Shown here: positions 1 to 9,850 of the stretch, piece by piece
Layout: the number at the start of each line of letters is the position of its first letter
Position numbering within the stretch: position 1 is the stretch's first letter
Assembly (NCBI RefSeq): GCF_041431135.1
Contig: NZ_CP107799.1
Coordinates: forward strand, 7,998,001 to 8,062,000
Length of the DNA stretch: 64,000 nt
DNA from: Streptomyces sp. NBC_00554
Lineage (GTDB): Bacteria; Actinomycetota; Actinomycetes; Streptomycetales; Streptomycetaceae
Direction of reading: 5' to 3'
Notes under the pieces: generated by a model
What the model was told of the DNA's origin: nothing
What the model saw: only the letters and a program-made list of their open reading frames with translations
Database searches by the model: none
Made by a program: the position numbers and the translations under genes

Positions 1-125
1 ACCCTGGTAGCCCGTGGACCGGTGGGAGAAAAACCCCCGAACCGCAGCGACGGCGCCTCCGGAAATCTTCGGACACCATGCCGGCACGCACCCCAGACCG
101 CGACCACGGGAGCCCCCTCTTGGCC

Positions 126-1793
<1,668 letters not shown>

Positions 1794-1920
1794 CGCAAGG
1801 GTTGTACGGTGGCCGGGGTGTGTGCCTTTCGAGGTGCGCACCCCGTTTTCCGTTGCGGGTACAGGTAACGGATTCTTGTGCGGGGCCGACAGCTTTTTTG
1901 CACGTGTGGGAGGACAGGGC

Positions 1921-2547
1921 ATGACCATCAAGGACACCGCCGAGGAGTGGGAGATCAGGGCGAGCGAGACCCCCTTCGTCGGCAACAAGACCTCGGTCCG
2001 CACCGACGACGTGGTCATGCCCGACGGATCGGTCGCCCGCCGCGACTACCAGGTCCACCCCGGCTCCGTGGCCATCGTCGCCCTCGACGACCAGAACCGC
2101 GTCCTGGTGCTGCGCCAGTACCGCCACCCCGTCCGCCACAAGCTCTGGGAGATCCCGGCCGGACTCCTCGACATCCCCGGCGAGAACCCTCTGCACGCAG
2201 CCCAGCGCGAGCTCTACGAAGAGGCCCATATCAAGGCCGAGAACTGGCGTGTCCTGACCGACGCCTACACCACGCCCGGCGGCTGCGACGAGGCCGTCCG
2301 CATCTTCCTGGCCCGCGACCTCTCCGAAGCCGAGGGGCAACGCTTCGAGGTCGAGGACGAAGAGGCCGACATGGAACTGGCCCGGGTCTCCGTCGACGAG
2401 CTCGTACGGGGCGTACTCGCCGGAGAGCTGCACAACAACTGCCTCGTCGTCGGCGTACTTTCGCTGGTCGCCGCACGGCACGGCGAGGGCCTCGACGCGC
2501 TGCGTCCGGCGGAGGCGCCGTGGCCGGCGCGGCCCTTCGAGGTCTGA
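1921..2547 (+). CDS. NUDIX hydrolase, ADP-ribose pyrophosphatase type
   Basis: Probably hydrolyses ADP-ribose to AMP and ribose 5-phosphate, protecting the cell from free ADP-ribose. The 208-residue protein has the Nudix box core GENPLHAAQRELYEEA at about residues 84-99, preceded by IPAGLLD, as in ADP-ribose pyrophosphatases. The box has one residue more than the textbook spacing between its Gly and first Glu, which I believe is common in actinobacterial members. ATG 1921 follows GGGAGGA with good spacing; an in-frame GTG at 1822 would add 33 residues unlike the family. A pyrG-NUDIX pair is conserved in Actinobacteria. The exact substrate is inferred. Confidence 0.88.
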   Translation: MTIKDTAEEWEIRASETPFVGNKTSVRTDDVVMPDGSVARRDYQVHPGSVAIVALDDQNRVLVLRQYRHPVRHKLWEIPAGLLDIPGENPLHAAQRELYEEAHIKAENWRVLTDAYTTPGGCDEAVRIFLARDLSEAEGQRFEVEDEEADMELARVSVDELVRGVLAGELHNNCLVVGVLSLVAARHGEGLDALRPAEAPWPARPFEV

Positions 2548-2729
2548 CGGGCTGCCGACGCCCACCTGACACCCGTCTGACGCAGACAGTCCTACGATCG
2601 CCTGATCCGATCGGGGGACGTGCCCGCCGCGCTCCGCACGGATCGTCGCAGAGCGTGAACTAGGCTCTGAAAACGCCCCGTCCGGAGTCCCGGCGGGTTT
2701 GCGCGTGCAGTGGGACGGGAGTGTGGCCC

Positions 2730-4811
2730 GTGACGGATCAGGCGGTGGACAACGGCGGCACGAAGGTGTCGGCAGAGGGGCAGCGCCCGGCTGCCGGGTC
2801 CGCTCCTACGGAGAGTCAGTTCCTGGGTCGTACAAGAGAGTTGAAGGAACTCCGGGCCGACATCGAGCGCGCTGGCCTGGACACCATCTCCGGCCGTAAG
2901 GCGCCACGCGCGCGCGTGCTGCTCATCGCGGGCAAGCCCGGCTCGGGCCGCACCGCGCTCGCCGAGGAGCTTGCGGAGCAGGTCGCCGAGAGTTACCCCG
3001 ACGGAGTTCTGCGTGCCCGGCTCACCGAACCCGACGGCACCCCGGTCCCCACCGAGCGCACCGCCCGCGAGCTGCTCACCGCCCTGGAGCGTCCCACACC
3101 GCCCGGGGCGGGCGCCGAGGACCTCGGCGAGTCGCTGCGCGAGGCGCTCGCCGTCCGCCGCGTCCTGCTCGTCCTCGACGACGCGGCCGACGCCGAGCAG
3201 GTCGACGCCCTGCTCCCGGACACGCCGGAGTGTCTGGTCGTGGCCGTCTCCGGCGGGCCGCTGACCGGCATCGCGGACGTCCGCCCCTGCACCCTGGGGG
3301 GCCTGGACACCAAGTCCGCCCTCGAACTGCTCGGCCGCTTCACCGGCTCGGTGCGCATCACCGTGGATCCGTTCGCCGCCGAGGGCCTGGTCGAGCTGTG
3401 CGCGGGCCAGCCCGCCGCCCTGGTGCTCGCCGGCGGCTGGCTCGCGACCCGCCCCCAGTCGGCCGTCGCCGACCTCGCCAAGCAACTGCGCTCCGACGGC
3501 GAGGAGGGCTCGCCGCTGGCCCGCGTCTTCCGGCTCACGTACGCCTCGCTGCCCAGCGCCGCCGCGCGGATACTGCGACTGCTGTCGCTCGCCCCGGCCG
3601 GGCTCGTCGACCCGCACACCGCGTCCGCGCTCGCGGGCTGCTCGGTGAACGCCGCCCGCACCACACTGGACGACTTCGCCGCGCTCGGCCTCCTGCGGCC
3701 CGTGGAGTCGCCGCTGCCGCAGTACGAGGTGCCCGGCTGCCTGCTGCCGCTGCTGCACGCCCTCACCGAGACCCACGACCGCCCCGCCGAGCTCCAGCTG
3801 GCCCGCGCCCGGATGCTGGAGCGGACCGTACGGCTGCTGGTGTCCTGCCGCGCCATCACCGAGACCGACAGCTCGCCGGCCCGCGAGAAGCTCGCCGGAA
3901 TGCCCCGCGCCCTGCGCTTCCCGAACCCCCGGGCCGCCGCCGACTGGCTGCGCATCCGGCAGCCCGCGCTGCTCGCCTCGGCCCGGCTTGCGGTCGCCGA
4001 CGGCGAGCTGGACACCCTGGCCCGCCGCATCATGGCCGCGCTGGTGCGGGCGATGGTCGCGCACGTCGGTACGCAGGCCGCTGCGCCCGAGCTGTACGGC
4101 ATCCACCGGCTCGTCCTGGACGTCGCCGAGCGCCGGAAACTGCCCCGCGAGAAGGCCGCGGCCCTGCTGAACCTCGCGGATCTGGACGCCCAGACGGGTC
4201 GTACGGCGGACGCCCTGGCCCGCTACCGGGCCGCACTCGACGCCGGACGCGAGGCGAACGATCCGTATGCGACCGGCCGCGCGATGGAATCCGTAGGCGG
4301 CGCCCACCAGGAGCTCGGGGACTACGACCGGGCGGCCGACTGGTACGGGCGGGCGCTCGCCGATCGGCTCGCCCGCGACGAGCGCGTGGACGCCGCCCGG
4401 CTGTACGGCCGGATCGCCGCCGCGCACACCTACGCGGGCCGCTACGGCGAGGCGCTGCGCAACTGGCGGGCCGCCGTAGCCGGGCACCGCAAGAACGGCG
4501 ATGTGGCCGCCCAGGCACGGGCGTTGAGCGAGATGGCACGTGTCCAGGAGTACGCCGGACGGCCCGAGGAGTCACTGCGCACCTGCCAGGAGGCGGCCGA
4601 GTGGGCGCGCCGCGCCGACGACGTACGACTGCAGGCCGCGCTGCAGCTCAGGCTGGCCGACACGCTGGACCGGCTCGGCGACCCGGCGGCGGCGCGACTG
4701 CACCGGGGTGCGGCCGAGCGAATGCTGGGTGACGAGCTCCCGGAGAGCGCATCGGCCAGGGAACAAGACGCTAACGCCTGCGAAATCCGTAGTACATCCG
4801 AAGAAGATTGA
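2730..4811 (+). CDS. NB-ARC-like P-loop protein with C-terminal TPR repeats
   Basis: A 693-residue protein resembling STAND/NB-ARC signalling ATPases: a disordered N-terminus (about 1-30), a nucleotide-binding domain (about 60-300) with Walker B VLLVLDDAAD, and TPR-like helices (about 470-680) with AxxxYxxAL-type patterns such as GDYDRAADWYGRALA. The Walker A stretch is GKPGSGRT, with Arg74 where a Lys is normally essential, so ATP hydrolysis may be weak or absent. GTG 2730 is favoured because GGGA lies nine bases upstream; GTG 2721 has no ribosome site. It has no helix-turn-helix that I can see. The partner and signal are unknown. It sits between pyrG-NUDIX and ald on the same strand. Confidence 0.75.
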   Translation: MTDQAVDNGGTKVSAEGQRPAAGSAPTESQFLGRTRELKELRADIERAGLDTISGRKAPRARVLLIAGKPGSGRTALAEELAEQVAESYPDGVLRARLTEPDGTPVPTERTARELLTALERPTPPGAGAEDLGESLREALAVRRVLLVLDDAADAEQVDALLPDTPECLVVAVSGGPLTGIADVRPCTLGGLDTKSALELLGRFTGSVRITVDPFAAEGLVELCAGQPAALVLAGGWLATRPQSAVADLAKQLRSDGEEGSPLARVFRLTYASLPSAAARILRLLSLAPAGLVDPHTASALAGCSVNAARTTLDDFAALGLLRPVESPLPQYEVPGCLLPLLHALTETHDRPAELQLARARMLERTVRLLVSCRAITETDSSPAREKLAGMPRALRFPNPRAAADWLRIRQPALLASARLAVADGELDTLARRIMAALVRAMVAHVGTQAAAPELYGIHRLVLDVAERRKLPREKAAALLNLADLDAQTGRTADALARYRAALDAGREANDPYATGRAMESVGGAHQELGDYDRAADWYGRALADRLARDERVDAARLYGRIAAAHTYAGRYGEALRNWRAAVAGHRKNGDVAAQARALSEMARVQEYAGRPEESLRTCQEAAEWARRADDVRLQAALQLRLADTLDRLGDPAAARLHRGAAERMLGDELPESASAREQDANACEIRSTSEED

Positions 4812-4983
4812 TGCATTGAAAGGCTAGACAGAGGGAATCCCTTCATTAGACTGGCTCCGCCGCGCTCTTTCGTGGTGTCTCCCGTTGTGCTCCCGTACGT
4901 CGGGTATGACATGCAATGCCCCGGCTCGCATCGCCTCGGCATGCACAGCCCCAGAACCCTCTGAGCCAAGGACCGTGATCGAC

Positions 4984-6099
4984 GTGAAGGTCGGCATCCC
5001 CCGCGAGGTCAAGAACAACGAGTTCCGGGTGGCCATCACCCCCGCCGGCGTGCACGAGCTGGTGCGCCACGGCCACCAGGTGCTCATCGAGAAGAACGCC
5101 GGCGTCGGCTCCTCGATCACGGACGACGAGTTCGTCGCCGCCGGTGCGCGGATCCTCGCCACCGCCGACGAGGTCTGGGCCACCGCCGACCTGCTGCTCA
5201 AGGTCAAGGAGCCCATCGCGGAGGAGTACCACCGCCTCCGCAAGGACCAGACGCTCTTCACGTACCTGCACCTGGCCGCCTCCAAGGAGTGCACGGACGC
5301 GCTCGTCGAGTCCGGCACCACGGCGATCGCATACGAGACGGTCGAGCTGCCCAGCCGTGCGCTGCCGCTCCTCGCCCCGATGTCCGAGGTCGCGGGCCGC
5401 CTCGCCCCGCAGGTCGGCGCCTACCACCTGATGCGCTCGGTCGGCGGCCGTGGCGTGCTCCCCGGTGGTGTCCCCGGCACGCAGCCCGCGCGGGCCGTCG
5501 TCATCGGCGGCGGTGTCTCCGGCTGGAACGCCACGCAGATCGCCGTCGGCATGGGCTTCCACGTCACGCTGCTCGACCGCGACATCAACAAGCTCCGCGA
5601 GGCCGACAAGGTCTTCGGCACCAAGGTCCGGGCGATCATGTCCAACTCCTTCGAGCTGGAGAAGGCCGTCCTGGACGCCGACCTCGTCATCGGCGCGGTT
5701 CTCATCCCGGGTGCCAAGGCGCCGAAGCTCGTCACCAACGAACTTGTCTCGCGAATGAAGCCGGGAAGTGTTCTTGTCGACATCGCGATCGACCAGGGTG
5801 GCTGCTTCGAGGACTCGCGTCCGACCACCCACGCCGAGCCGACCTTCCCGGTCCACAACTCGGTCTTCTACTGCGTCGCCAACATGCCCGGCGCCGTGCC
5901 CAACACGTCGACGTACGCGCTCACCAATGCGACGCTTCCGTACATCGTGGAGCTCGCGAACCGCGGCTGGGTCGAGGCGCTGCGCCGTGACGCGGCGCTC
6001 GCCAAGGGTCTCAACACCCATGACGGCAAGGTGGTTTACCGCGAGGTCGCCGAGGCGCACGGCCTGGAGCACGTCGAGCTGGAGTCCTTGCTCGGTTAA
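4984..6099 (+). CDS. ald: Alanine dehydrogenase
   Basis: Catalyses reversible NAD-dependent oxidative deamination of L-alanine to pyruvate and ammonia in the cytosol. The protein has 371 residues, the family length, and begins MKVGIPREVKNNEFRVA. Substrate-site residues appear as the Lys in LLKVKEP and the His in YLHLAASKE. The Rossmann domain contains VIGGGVSGWNA. GTG 4984 is preferred because AAGGA (4968-4972) lies 11 bases upstream; GTG 4975 is only two bases from it. A hairpin at 6149-6191 ends the unit. Confidence 0.96.
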   Translation: MKVGIPREVKNNEFRVAITPAGVHELVRHGHQVLIEKNAGVGSSITDDEFVAAGARILATADEVWATADLLLKVKEPIAEEYHRLRKDQTLFTYLHLAASKECTDALVESGTTAIAYETVELPSRALPLLAPMSEVAGRLAPQVGAYHLMRSVGGRGVLPGGVPGTQPARAVVIGGGVSGWNATQIAVGMGFHVTLLDRDINKLREADKVFGTKVRAIMSNSFELEKAVLDADLVIGAVLIPGAKAPKLVTNELVSRMKPGSVLVDIAIDQGGCFEDSRPTTHAEPTFPVHNSVFYCVANMPGAVPNTSTYALTNATLPYIVELANRGWVEALRRDAALAKGLNTHDGKVVYREVAEAHGLEHVELESLLG

Positions 6100-6148
6100 G
6101 TCATCAACGGGTAAAAAGGCGATACGTCAACACGGGTCGTCAACACCG

Positions 6149-6191
6149 CACACCCGGCCGGACCTTGCCCGACAAGGCCCGGCCGGGTGTG
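6149..6191 (+). terminator. Hairpin terminator after ald
   Basis: An 11-base perfect outer stem, CACACCCGGCC with GGCCGGGTGTG, continues inward through a mismatch to CCTTG/CAAGG with loop CCCGA. It lies 50 bases after the ald stop codon. Confidence 0.8.
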
Positions 6192-6344
6192 TGTCGGGTC
6201 ACTTTGTGACACTCGTTCAACTCGCCACGAACGTAACTCTTTAACCGATTCGTACACCGGTGAAACCTACCGTGCGACGGCCTTACGCCCTTGACAGAGG
6301 GGTGTTCGGTTGCCGACACATCGGGTCGGGTCCGGCGGATTGTG

Positions 6345-6374
6345 TTGCTGCGGACCGGTGACACGCCATAGAGT
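6345..6374 (+). promoter_or_regulatory. Candidate promoter of the parA-scpAB operon
   Basis: TTGCTG at 6345-6350 and TAGAGT at 6369-6374 are 18 bases apart, giving an expected start near 6381 and a leader of about 65 bases. A second TTGACA at 6291-6296 lacks a convincing -10. The intergenic 6100-6446 otherwise holds the ald terminator and a near-consensus AAGGAGG at 6429-6435. Prediction from motif match only. Confidence 0.4.
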
Positions 6375-6446
6375 CGCCAACCGTCGGCATGGTGCCACGC
6401 TGACCTATCGAGAAGTTTCCTGGTCACCAAGGAGGTAAGACGACTT

Positions 6447-7616
6447 GTGAATGAGTCGACATTTACTCCCGGGGGTGGTCAACCAGGAATGCCGACGCGG
6501 GGCCAGGGCCCCACGGGGCTCGAGGCTGTCGGCTCCGTCGCTGTCCGCACCTTCGCAGCCCAGAAGAGTCCCCGGATGACTCAGACAGCACACCCGAGCA
6601 TGGATGGCCATCACGTGAACGCCATGGCCGGCAACGGAAGTGGCGAGAACCGCACCCACTTCGCCGACTACGACGAACTGCCCGAGGGGCACTTCTACGA
6701 CCCCGACGCCGAGTACGAGCCAGATCCCGAGTACGCGGCCACGCTCGCGCCCGACGCGGCCCGTCAGCGCCGTGAGCGCGTCGGTCCGACCGGGCGCCCG
6801 CTGCCGTACTTCCCGATCCCGGGCCCGCTGACCGACCACGGCCCCGCGACGATCATCGCGATGTGCAACCAGAAGGGCGGCGTCGGCAAGACCACGTCGA
6901 CCATCAACCTGGGTGCCGCGCTCGCGGAGTACGGACGCCGGGTCCTGCTCGTCGACTTCGACCCGCAGGGCGCGCTCTCGGTCGGCCTCGGCGTCAACCC
7001 GATGGAGCTCGACCTCACGGTCTACAACCTGCTCATGGAGCGGGGCATGGTGGCCGACGACGTGCTCCTGAAGACGGCGGTCCCGAACATGGACCTGCTG
7101 CCCAGCAACATCGACCTGTCCGCCGCCGAAGTGCAGTTGGTGAGCGAGGTCGCGCGCGAGTCCACACTCCAGCGCGCCCTGAAGCCGCTGATGGCCGACT
7201 ACGACTACATCGTGATCGACTGCCAGCCCTCGCTCGGCCTGCTCACCGTCAACGCGTTGACGGCAGCCCACAAGGTGATCGTGCCCCTGGAGTGCGAGTT
7301 CTTCGCACTGCGCGGTGTCGCGCTGCTCACCGAGACCATCGAGAAGGTCCAGGAGCGGCTCAACCCCGAGCTGGAGCTCGACGGCATCCTCGCCACGATG
7401 TACGACTCCCGCACGGTGCACAGCCGTGAGGTGCTCGCGCGCGTGGTCGAGGCCTTCGACGATCACGTCTACCACACGGTCATCGGGCGCACGGTGCGCT
7501 TCCCGGAGACCACCGTCGCCGGAGAGCCGATCACCACGTACGCCTCCAACTCCGTAGGTGCCGCCGCTTATCGTCAGCTCGCCAGGGAGGTGCTCGCCCG
7601 GTGTCACGCCGAGTGA
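6447..7616 (+). CDS. ParA-family chromosome-partitioning ATPase
   Basis: A 389-residue Soj/ParA-type ATPase. Residues about 135-389 form the ATPase domain, with the deviant Walker A KGGVGKTT, the Walker A' region LLVDFDPQGAL and the conserved YIVIDCQPSLGLLT. The first 130 residues are acidic and probably disordered, longer than in the canonical ParA. The GTG start sits 11 bases from AAGGAGG. It is the first gene of the operon with the RHH-like protein, ScpA and ScpB, as in Mycobacterium, where I recall a parA homologue beside scpA. This is a second ParA, not the oriC-linked one, which normally sits beside parB; a role in segregation or condensation is inferred. Confidence 0.92.
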   Translation: MNESTFTPGGGQPGMPTRGQGPTGLEAVGSVAVRTFAAQKSPRMTQTAHPSMDGHHVNAMAGNGSGENRTHFADYDELPEGHFYDPDAEYEPDPEYAATLAPDAARQRRERVGPTGRPLPYFPIPGPLTDHGPATIIAMCNQKGGVGKTTSTINLGAALAEYGRRVLLVDFDPQGALSVGLGVNPMELDLTVYNLLMERGMVADDVLLKTAVPNMDLLPSNIDLSAAEVQLVSEVARESTLQRALKPLMADYDYIVIDCQPSLGLLTVNALTAAHKVIVPLECEFFALRGVALLTETIEKVQERLNPELELDGILATMYDSRTVHSREVLARVVEAFDDHVYHTVIGRTVRFPETTVAGEPITTYASNSVGAAAYRQLAREVLARCHAE

Positions 7617-8170
7617 GTCTGCCGGGGGCCGACGAATTGTTCCGTACCACCGGGGGAATGGCGCTCCAGTCGTCCTCGCCCTCGCGCCGGACCAACGGCG
7701 AGGCCCGGGTGCCGGCTCCCGCGGGCGAGAGCGACGCGGCGGCCGCCGGGGAGGACGCACCGCAGTCGGTGCCCGTCCAGGGCGGTGACGGTGAGGGCGA
7801 CGAACATGTCGCGGCCGACTCCGGCTCGGGGGGCTCCCGCAGCCGGGGTGCGGCTCCGGAGCGCTCGGGGCCAGGTCAGGCGGCGCAGGAAGGTTCTGCC
7901 GCCGGGCAGTCCTCGCGCAAGCGCGGGCGGGGCCAGGGGCAGGGGCGTCGGCAGCCCAGTGGCCGGGAGCGCCACGACGAGAAGATCACCGTGTACGTCT
8001 CCGCCGAGGAGCTCATCGATCTCGAGCACGCCCGTCTGGTGCTCCGGGGCGAACACGGGCTCGCGGTCGACCGTGGGCGGATCGTCCGTGAGGCGGTCGC
8101 CGTCGTCCTCGCCGATCTCGAATCCCGTGGGGACGCGAGCATTCTCGTACGACGGCTTCGTGGGCGGTAG
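7601..8170 (+). CDS. Small protein with ribbon-helix-helix-like C-terminus
   Basis: Length 189 residues. Residues 1-125 are low-complexity Gly/Ser/Pro/Glu and look disordered. Residues about 127-185 are conserved-looking: the strand KITVYVSAEEL is followed by two helices ending DRGRIVREAVAVVLADLES, the layout of a MetJ/CopG ribbon-helix-helix DNA-binding fold. GTG 7601 overlaps the parA end by 16 bases and has AGGGAGG 10 bases upstream inside parA, so translation is likely coupled. It may be the DNA-binding partner of the upstream ParA; this is inference, and I know of no named family function. Confidence 0.75.
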   Translation: MSRRVSLPGADELFRTTGGMALQSSSPSRRTNGEARVPAPAGESDAAAAGEDAPQSVPVQGGDGEGDEHVAADSGSGGSRSRGAAPERSGPGQAAQEGSAAGQSSRKRGRGQGQGRRQPSGRERHDEKITVYVSAEELIDLEHARLVLRGEHGLAVDRGRIVREAVAVVLADLESRGDASILVRRLRGR

Positions 8171-8189
8171 GAGGTAGCCTGCGAGCGCT

Positions 8190-9197
8190 ATGCCCTCGTA
8201 CGACGCCTCCGTCCCGTCCGCCGGCCCTGGTGCCGGTCGTCGGCGTGTTCTGGGGCGGGGTCCTGGGCCGGACCCGGCTCCCGCTCCCGCAGAGGATCTG
8301 GCCGTACCTCCTCCCGAAGAGGAGCCTGAACCGCCTGCGGCGGTGAGCGAGTCGCCGGTAACCGAGGAACCGCCCGAGCCCGACGACGGTGTCTTCAAGG
8401 TGCGGCTCGCGAACTTCGAGGGGCCCTTCGACCTGCTGCTTCAGCTGATCTCGAAGCACAAGATGGACGTCACGGAAGTGGCGCTGTCGCGCGTCACCGA
8501 CGAGTTCATGGCACACATCAGGGCGATGGGGCCGGACTGGGATCTGGACCAGACGACCGAGTTCCTCGTCGTCGCCGCCACCCTGCTCGATCTCAAGGCG
8601 GCACGGCTGTTGCCGTCGGCCGAGGTCGAGGACGAGGCGGACCTGGCGCTCCTGGAGGCGCGGGACCTGCTCTTCGCGCGGCTGCTGCAGTACCGCGCGT
8701 ACAAGCAGATCGCGGACATCTTCAACGCCCGCCTCGAGGAAGAGGCCCGCCGCTACCCCCGTACCGTCGGCCTGGAGGCCCACCACGCCGAGTTGCTTCC
8801 CGAGGTGGTCATCAGCATCGGGGCGGAGGGGTTCGCGAAGCTCGCCGTGAAGGCGATGCAGCCCAGGCCCAAGCCTCAGGTGTACGTCGATCACATCCAC
8901 GCGCCGCTGGTCAGCGTGCAGGAGCAGGCGGGGATCGTGGTGGCGAGGCTGAAGGAGCTGGGGGCTGCCAGTTTCCGCGACCTCGTCGACGACACCGACG
9001 ACACCCTGACCGTCGTGGCCCGCTTCCTCGCCCTGCTCGAGCTGTACCGCGAGAAGGCCGTGTCGCTGGACCAGGAGGAGGCGCTCGGGGGGCTCGTCGT
9101 GCGCTGGACCGGCGGGGACAGCGACGAGGAGCCGAGGGTCACGGACGAGTTCGACCGGCCGCCCGAGGTGCCGCCCAAGGAGGAGAAGAAGGCGTGA
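8190..9197 (+). CDS. scpA: Segregation and condensation protein A (kleisin)
   Basis: ScpA is the kleisin subunit that bridges the SMC heads and binds ScpB. The conserved N-terminal kleisin block FEGPFDLLLQLISKHKMDVTEVALSRV starts at about residue 72; I give only its first part here as FEGPFDLLLQLI. A winged-helix C-terminal part begins near residue 230. The protein has 335 residues, with about 65 Pro/Gly/Ala-rich residues before the domain, typical of Streptomyces. ATG 8190 has GGAGG 15 bases upstream, slightly long. The scpB start overlaps its stop. Confidence 0.93.
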   Translation: MPSYDASVPSAGPGAGRRRVLGRGPGPDPAPAPAEDLAVPPPEEEPEPPAAVSESPVTEEPPEPDDGVFKVRLANFEGPFDLLLQLISKHKMDVTEVALSRVTDEFMAHIRAMGPDWDLDQTTEFLVVAATLLDLKAARLLPSAEVEDEADLALLEARDLLFARLLQYRAYKQIADIFNARLEEEARRYPRTVGLEAHHAELLPEVVISIGAEGFAKLAVKAMQPRPKPQVYVDHIHAPLVSVQEQAGIVVARLKELGAASFRDLVDDTDDTLTVVARFLALLELYREKAVSLDQEEALGGLVVRWTGGDSDEEPRVTDEFDRPPEVPPKEEKKA

Positions 9198-9850
9198 GCG
9201 AGGACACCACCGAGACCGAGGGCGGGCCGCGCACCGTCGCCGACCTCGATCTCAAGCCCGCCCTGGAGGCCGTCCTCATGGTCGTGGACGAACCCGCGAC
9301 CGTGGAGCACCTCTCGAAGATCCTGGAGCGGCCGAAGCGACGGATCGCGGCCGCTCTGCGCGAGCTGGCCGACGAGTACACCATTCAGGGGCGTGGCTTT
9401 GAGCTGCGGCTCATCGCCGGGGGCTGGCGTTTCTACTCCCGGCCCGAGTACGCGATGGCCGTCGAACGCTTCGTCCTGGACGGGCAGCAGGCCCGCCTCA
9501 CCCAGGCGGCCCTGGAGACCCTCGCGGTCGTCGCGTACCGTCAGCCGGTCAGCCGATCCAGGGTCTCCGCGGTCCGCGGAGTCAACTGCGACGGCGTGAT
9601 GCGCACCCTCCTGCAGCGCGGTCTGGTCGAGGAGGCGGGCACGGAACCCGAAACAGGTGCGATCCTGTACAGGACGACGAACTACTTCCTGGAGCGAATG
9701 GGCCTGCGCGGCCTGGATGAGCTCCCGGAGCTCGCGCCCTTCCTCCCAGAGGCGGACGCGATCGAAGCCGAGACGCTGGAAGGGGTCCCGTCGTTCGATC
9801 CGGATGCACCGGATGCAGATGCAGACGACACGACGACGACGGAACTTTGA
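9194..9850 (+). CDS. scpB: Segregation and condensation protein B
   Basis: ScpB forms dimers that bind ScpA and regulate the SMC ATPase. The 218-residue protein contains two winged-helix domains: residues about 15-90, with LEAVLMVVDEPATVEHL, and about 95-175, with LETLAVVAYRQPVSRS and RGVNCDGVMRTLL, the most conserved ScpB blocks. The acidic tail is typical. The GTG start overlaps the scpA stop by four bases, and the stop shares one base with the next ATG, so three genes are translationally coupled. Confidence 0.94.
   Translation: MSEDTTETEGGPRTVADLDLKPALEAVLMVVDEPATVEHLSKILERPKRRIAAALRELADEYTIQGRGFELRLIAGGWRFYSRPEYAMAVERFVLDGQQARLTQAALETLAVVAYRQPVSRSRVSAVRGVNCDGVMRTLLQRGLVEEAGTEPETGAILYRTTNYFLERMGLRGLDELPELAPFLPEADAIEAETLEGVPSFDPDAPDADADDTTTTEL

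Noticed and set aside
2592..4487. A 631-codon minus-strand frame opposite the TPR protein
   Set aside because: No recognisable domain and poor codon pattern; the plus frame has Walker and TPR motifs.
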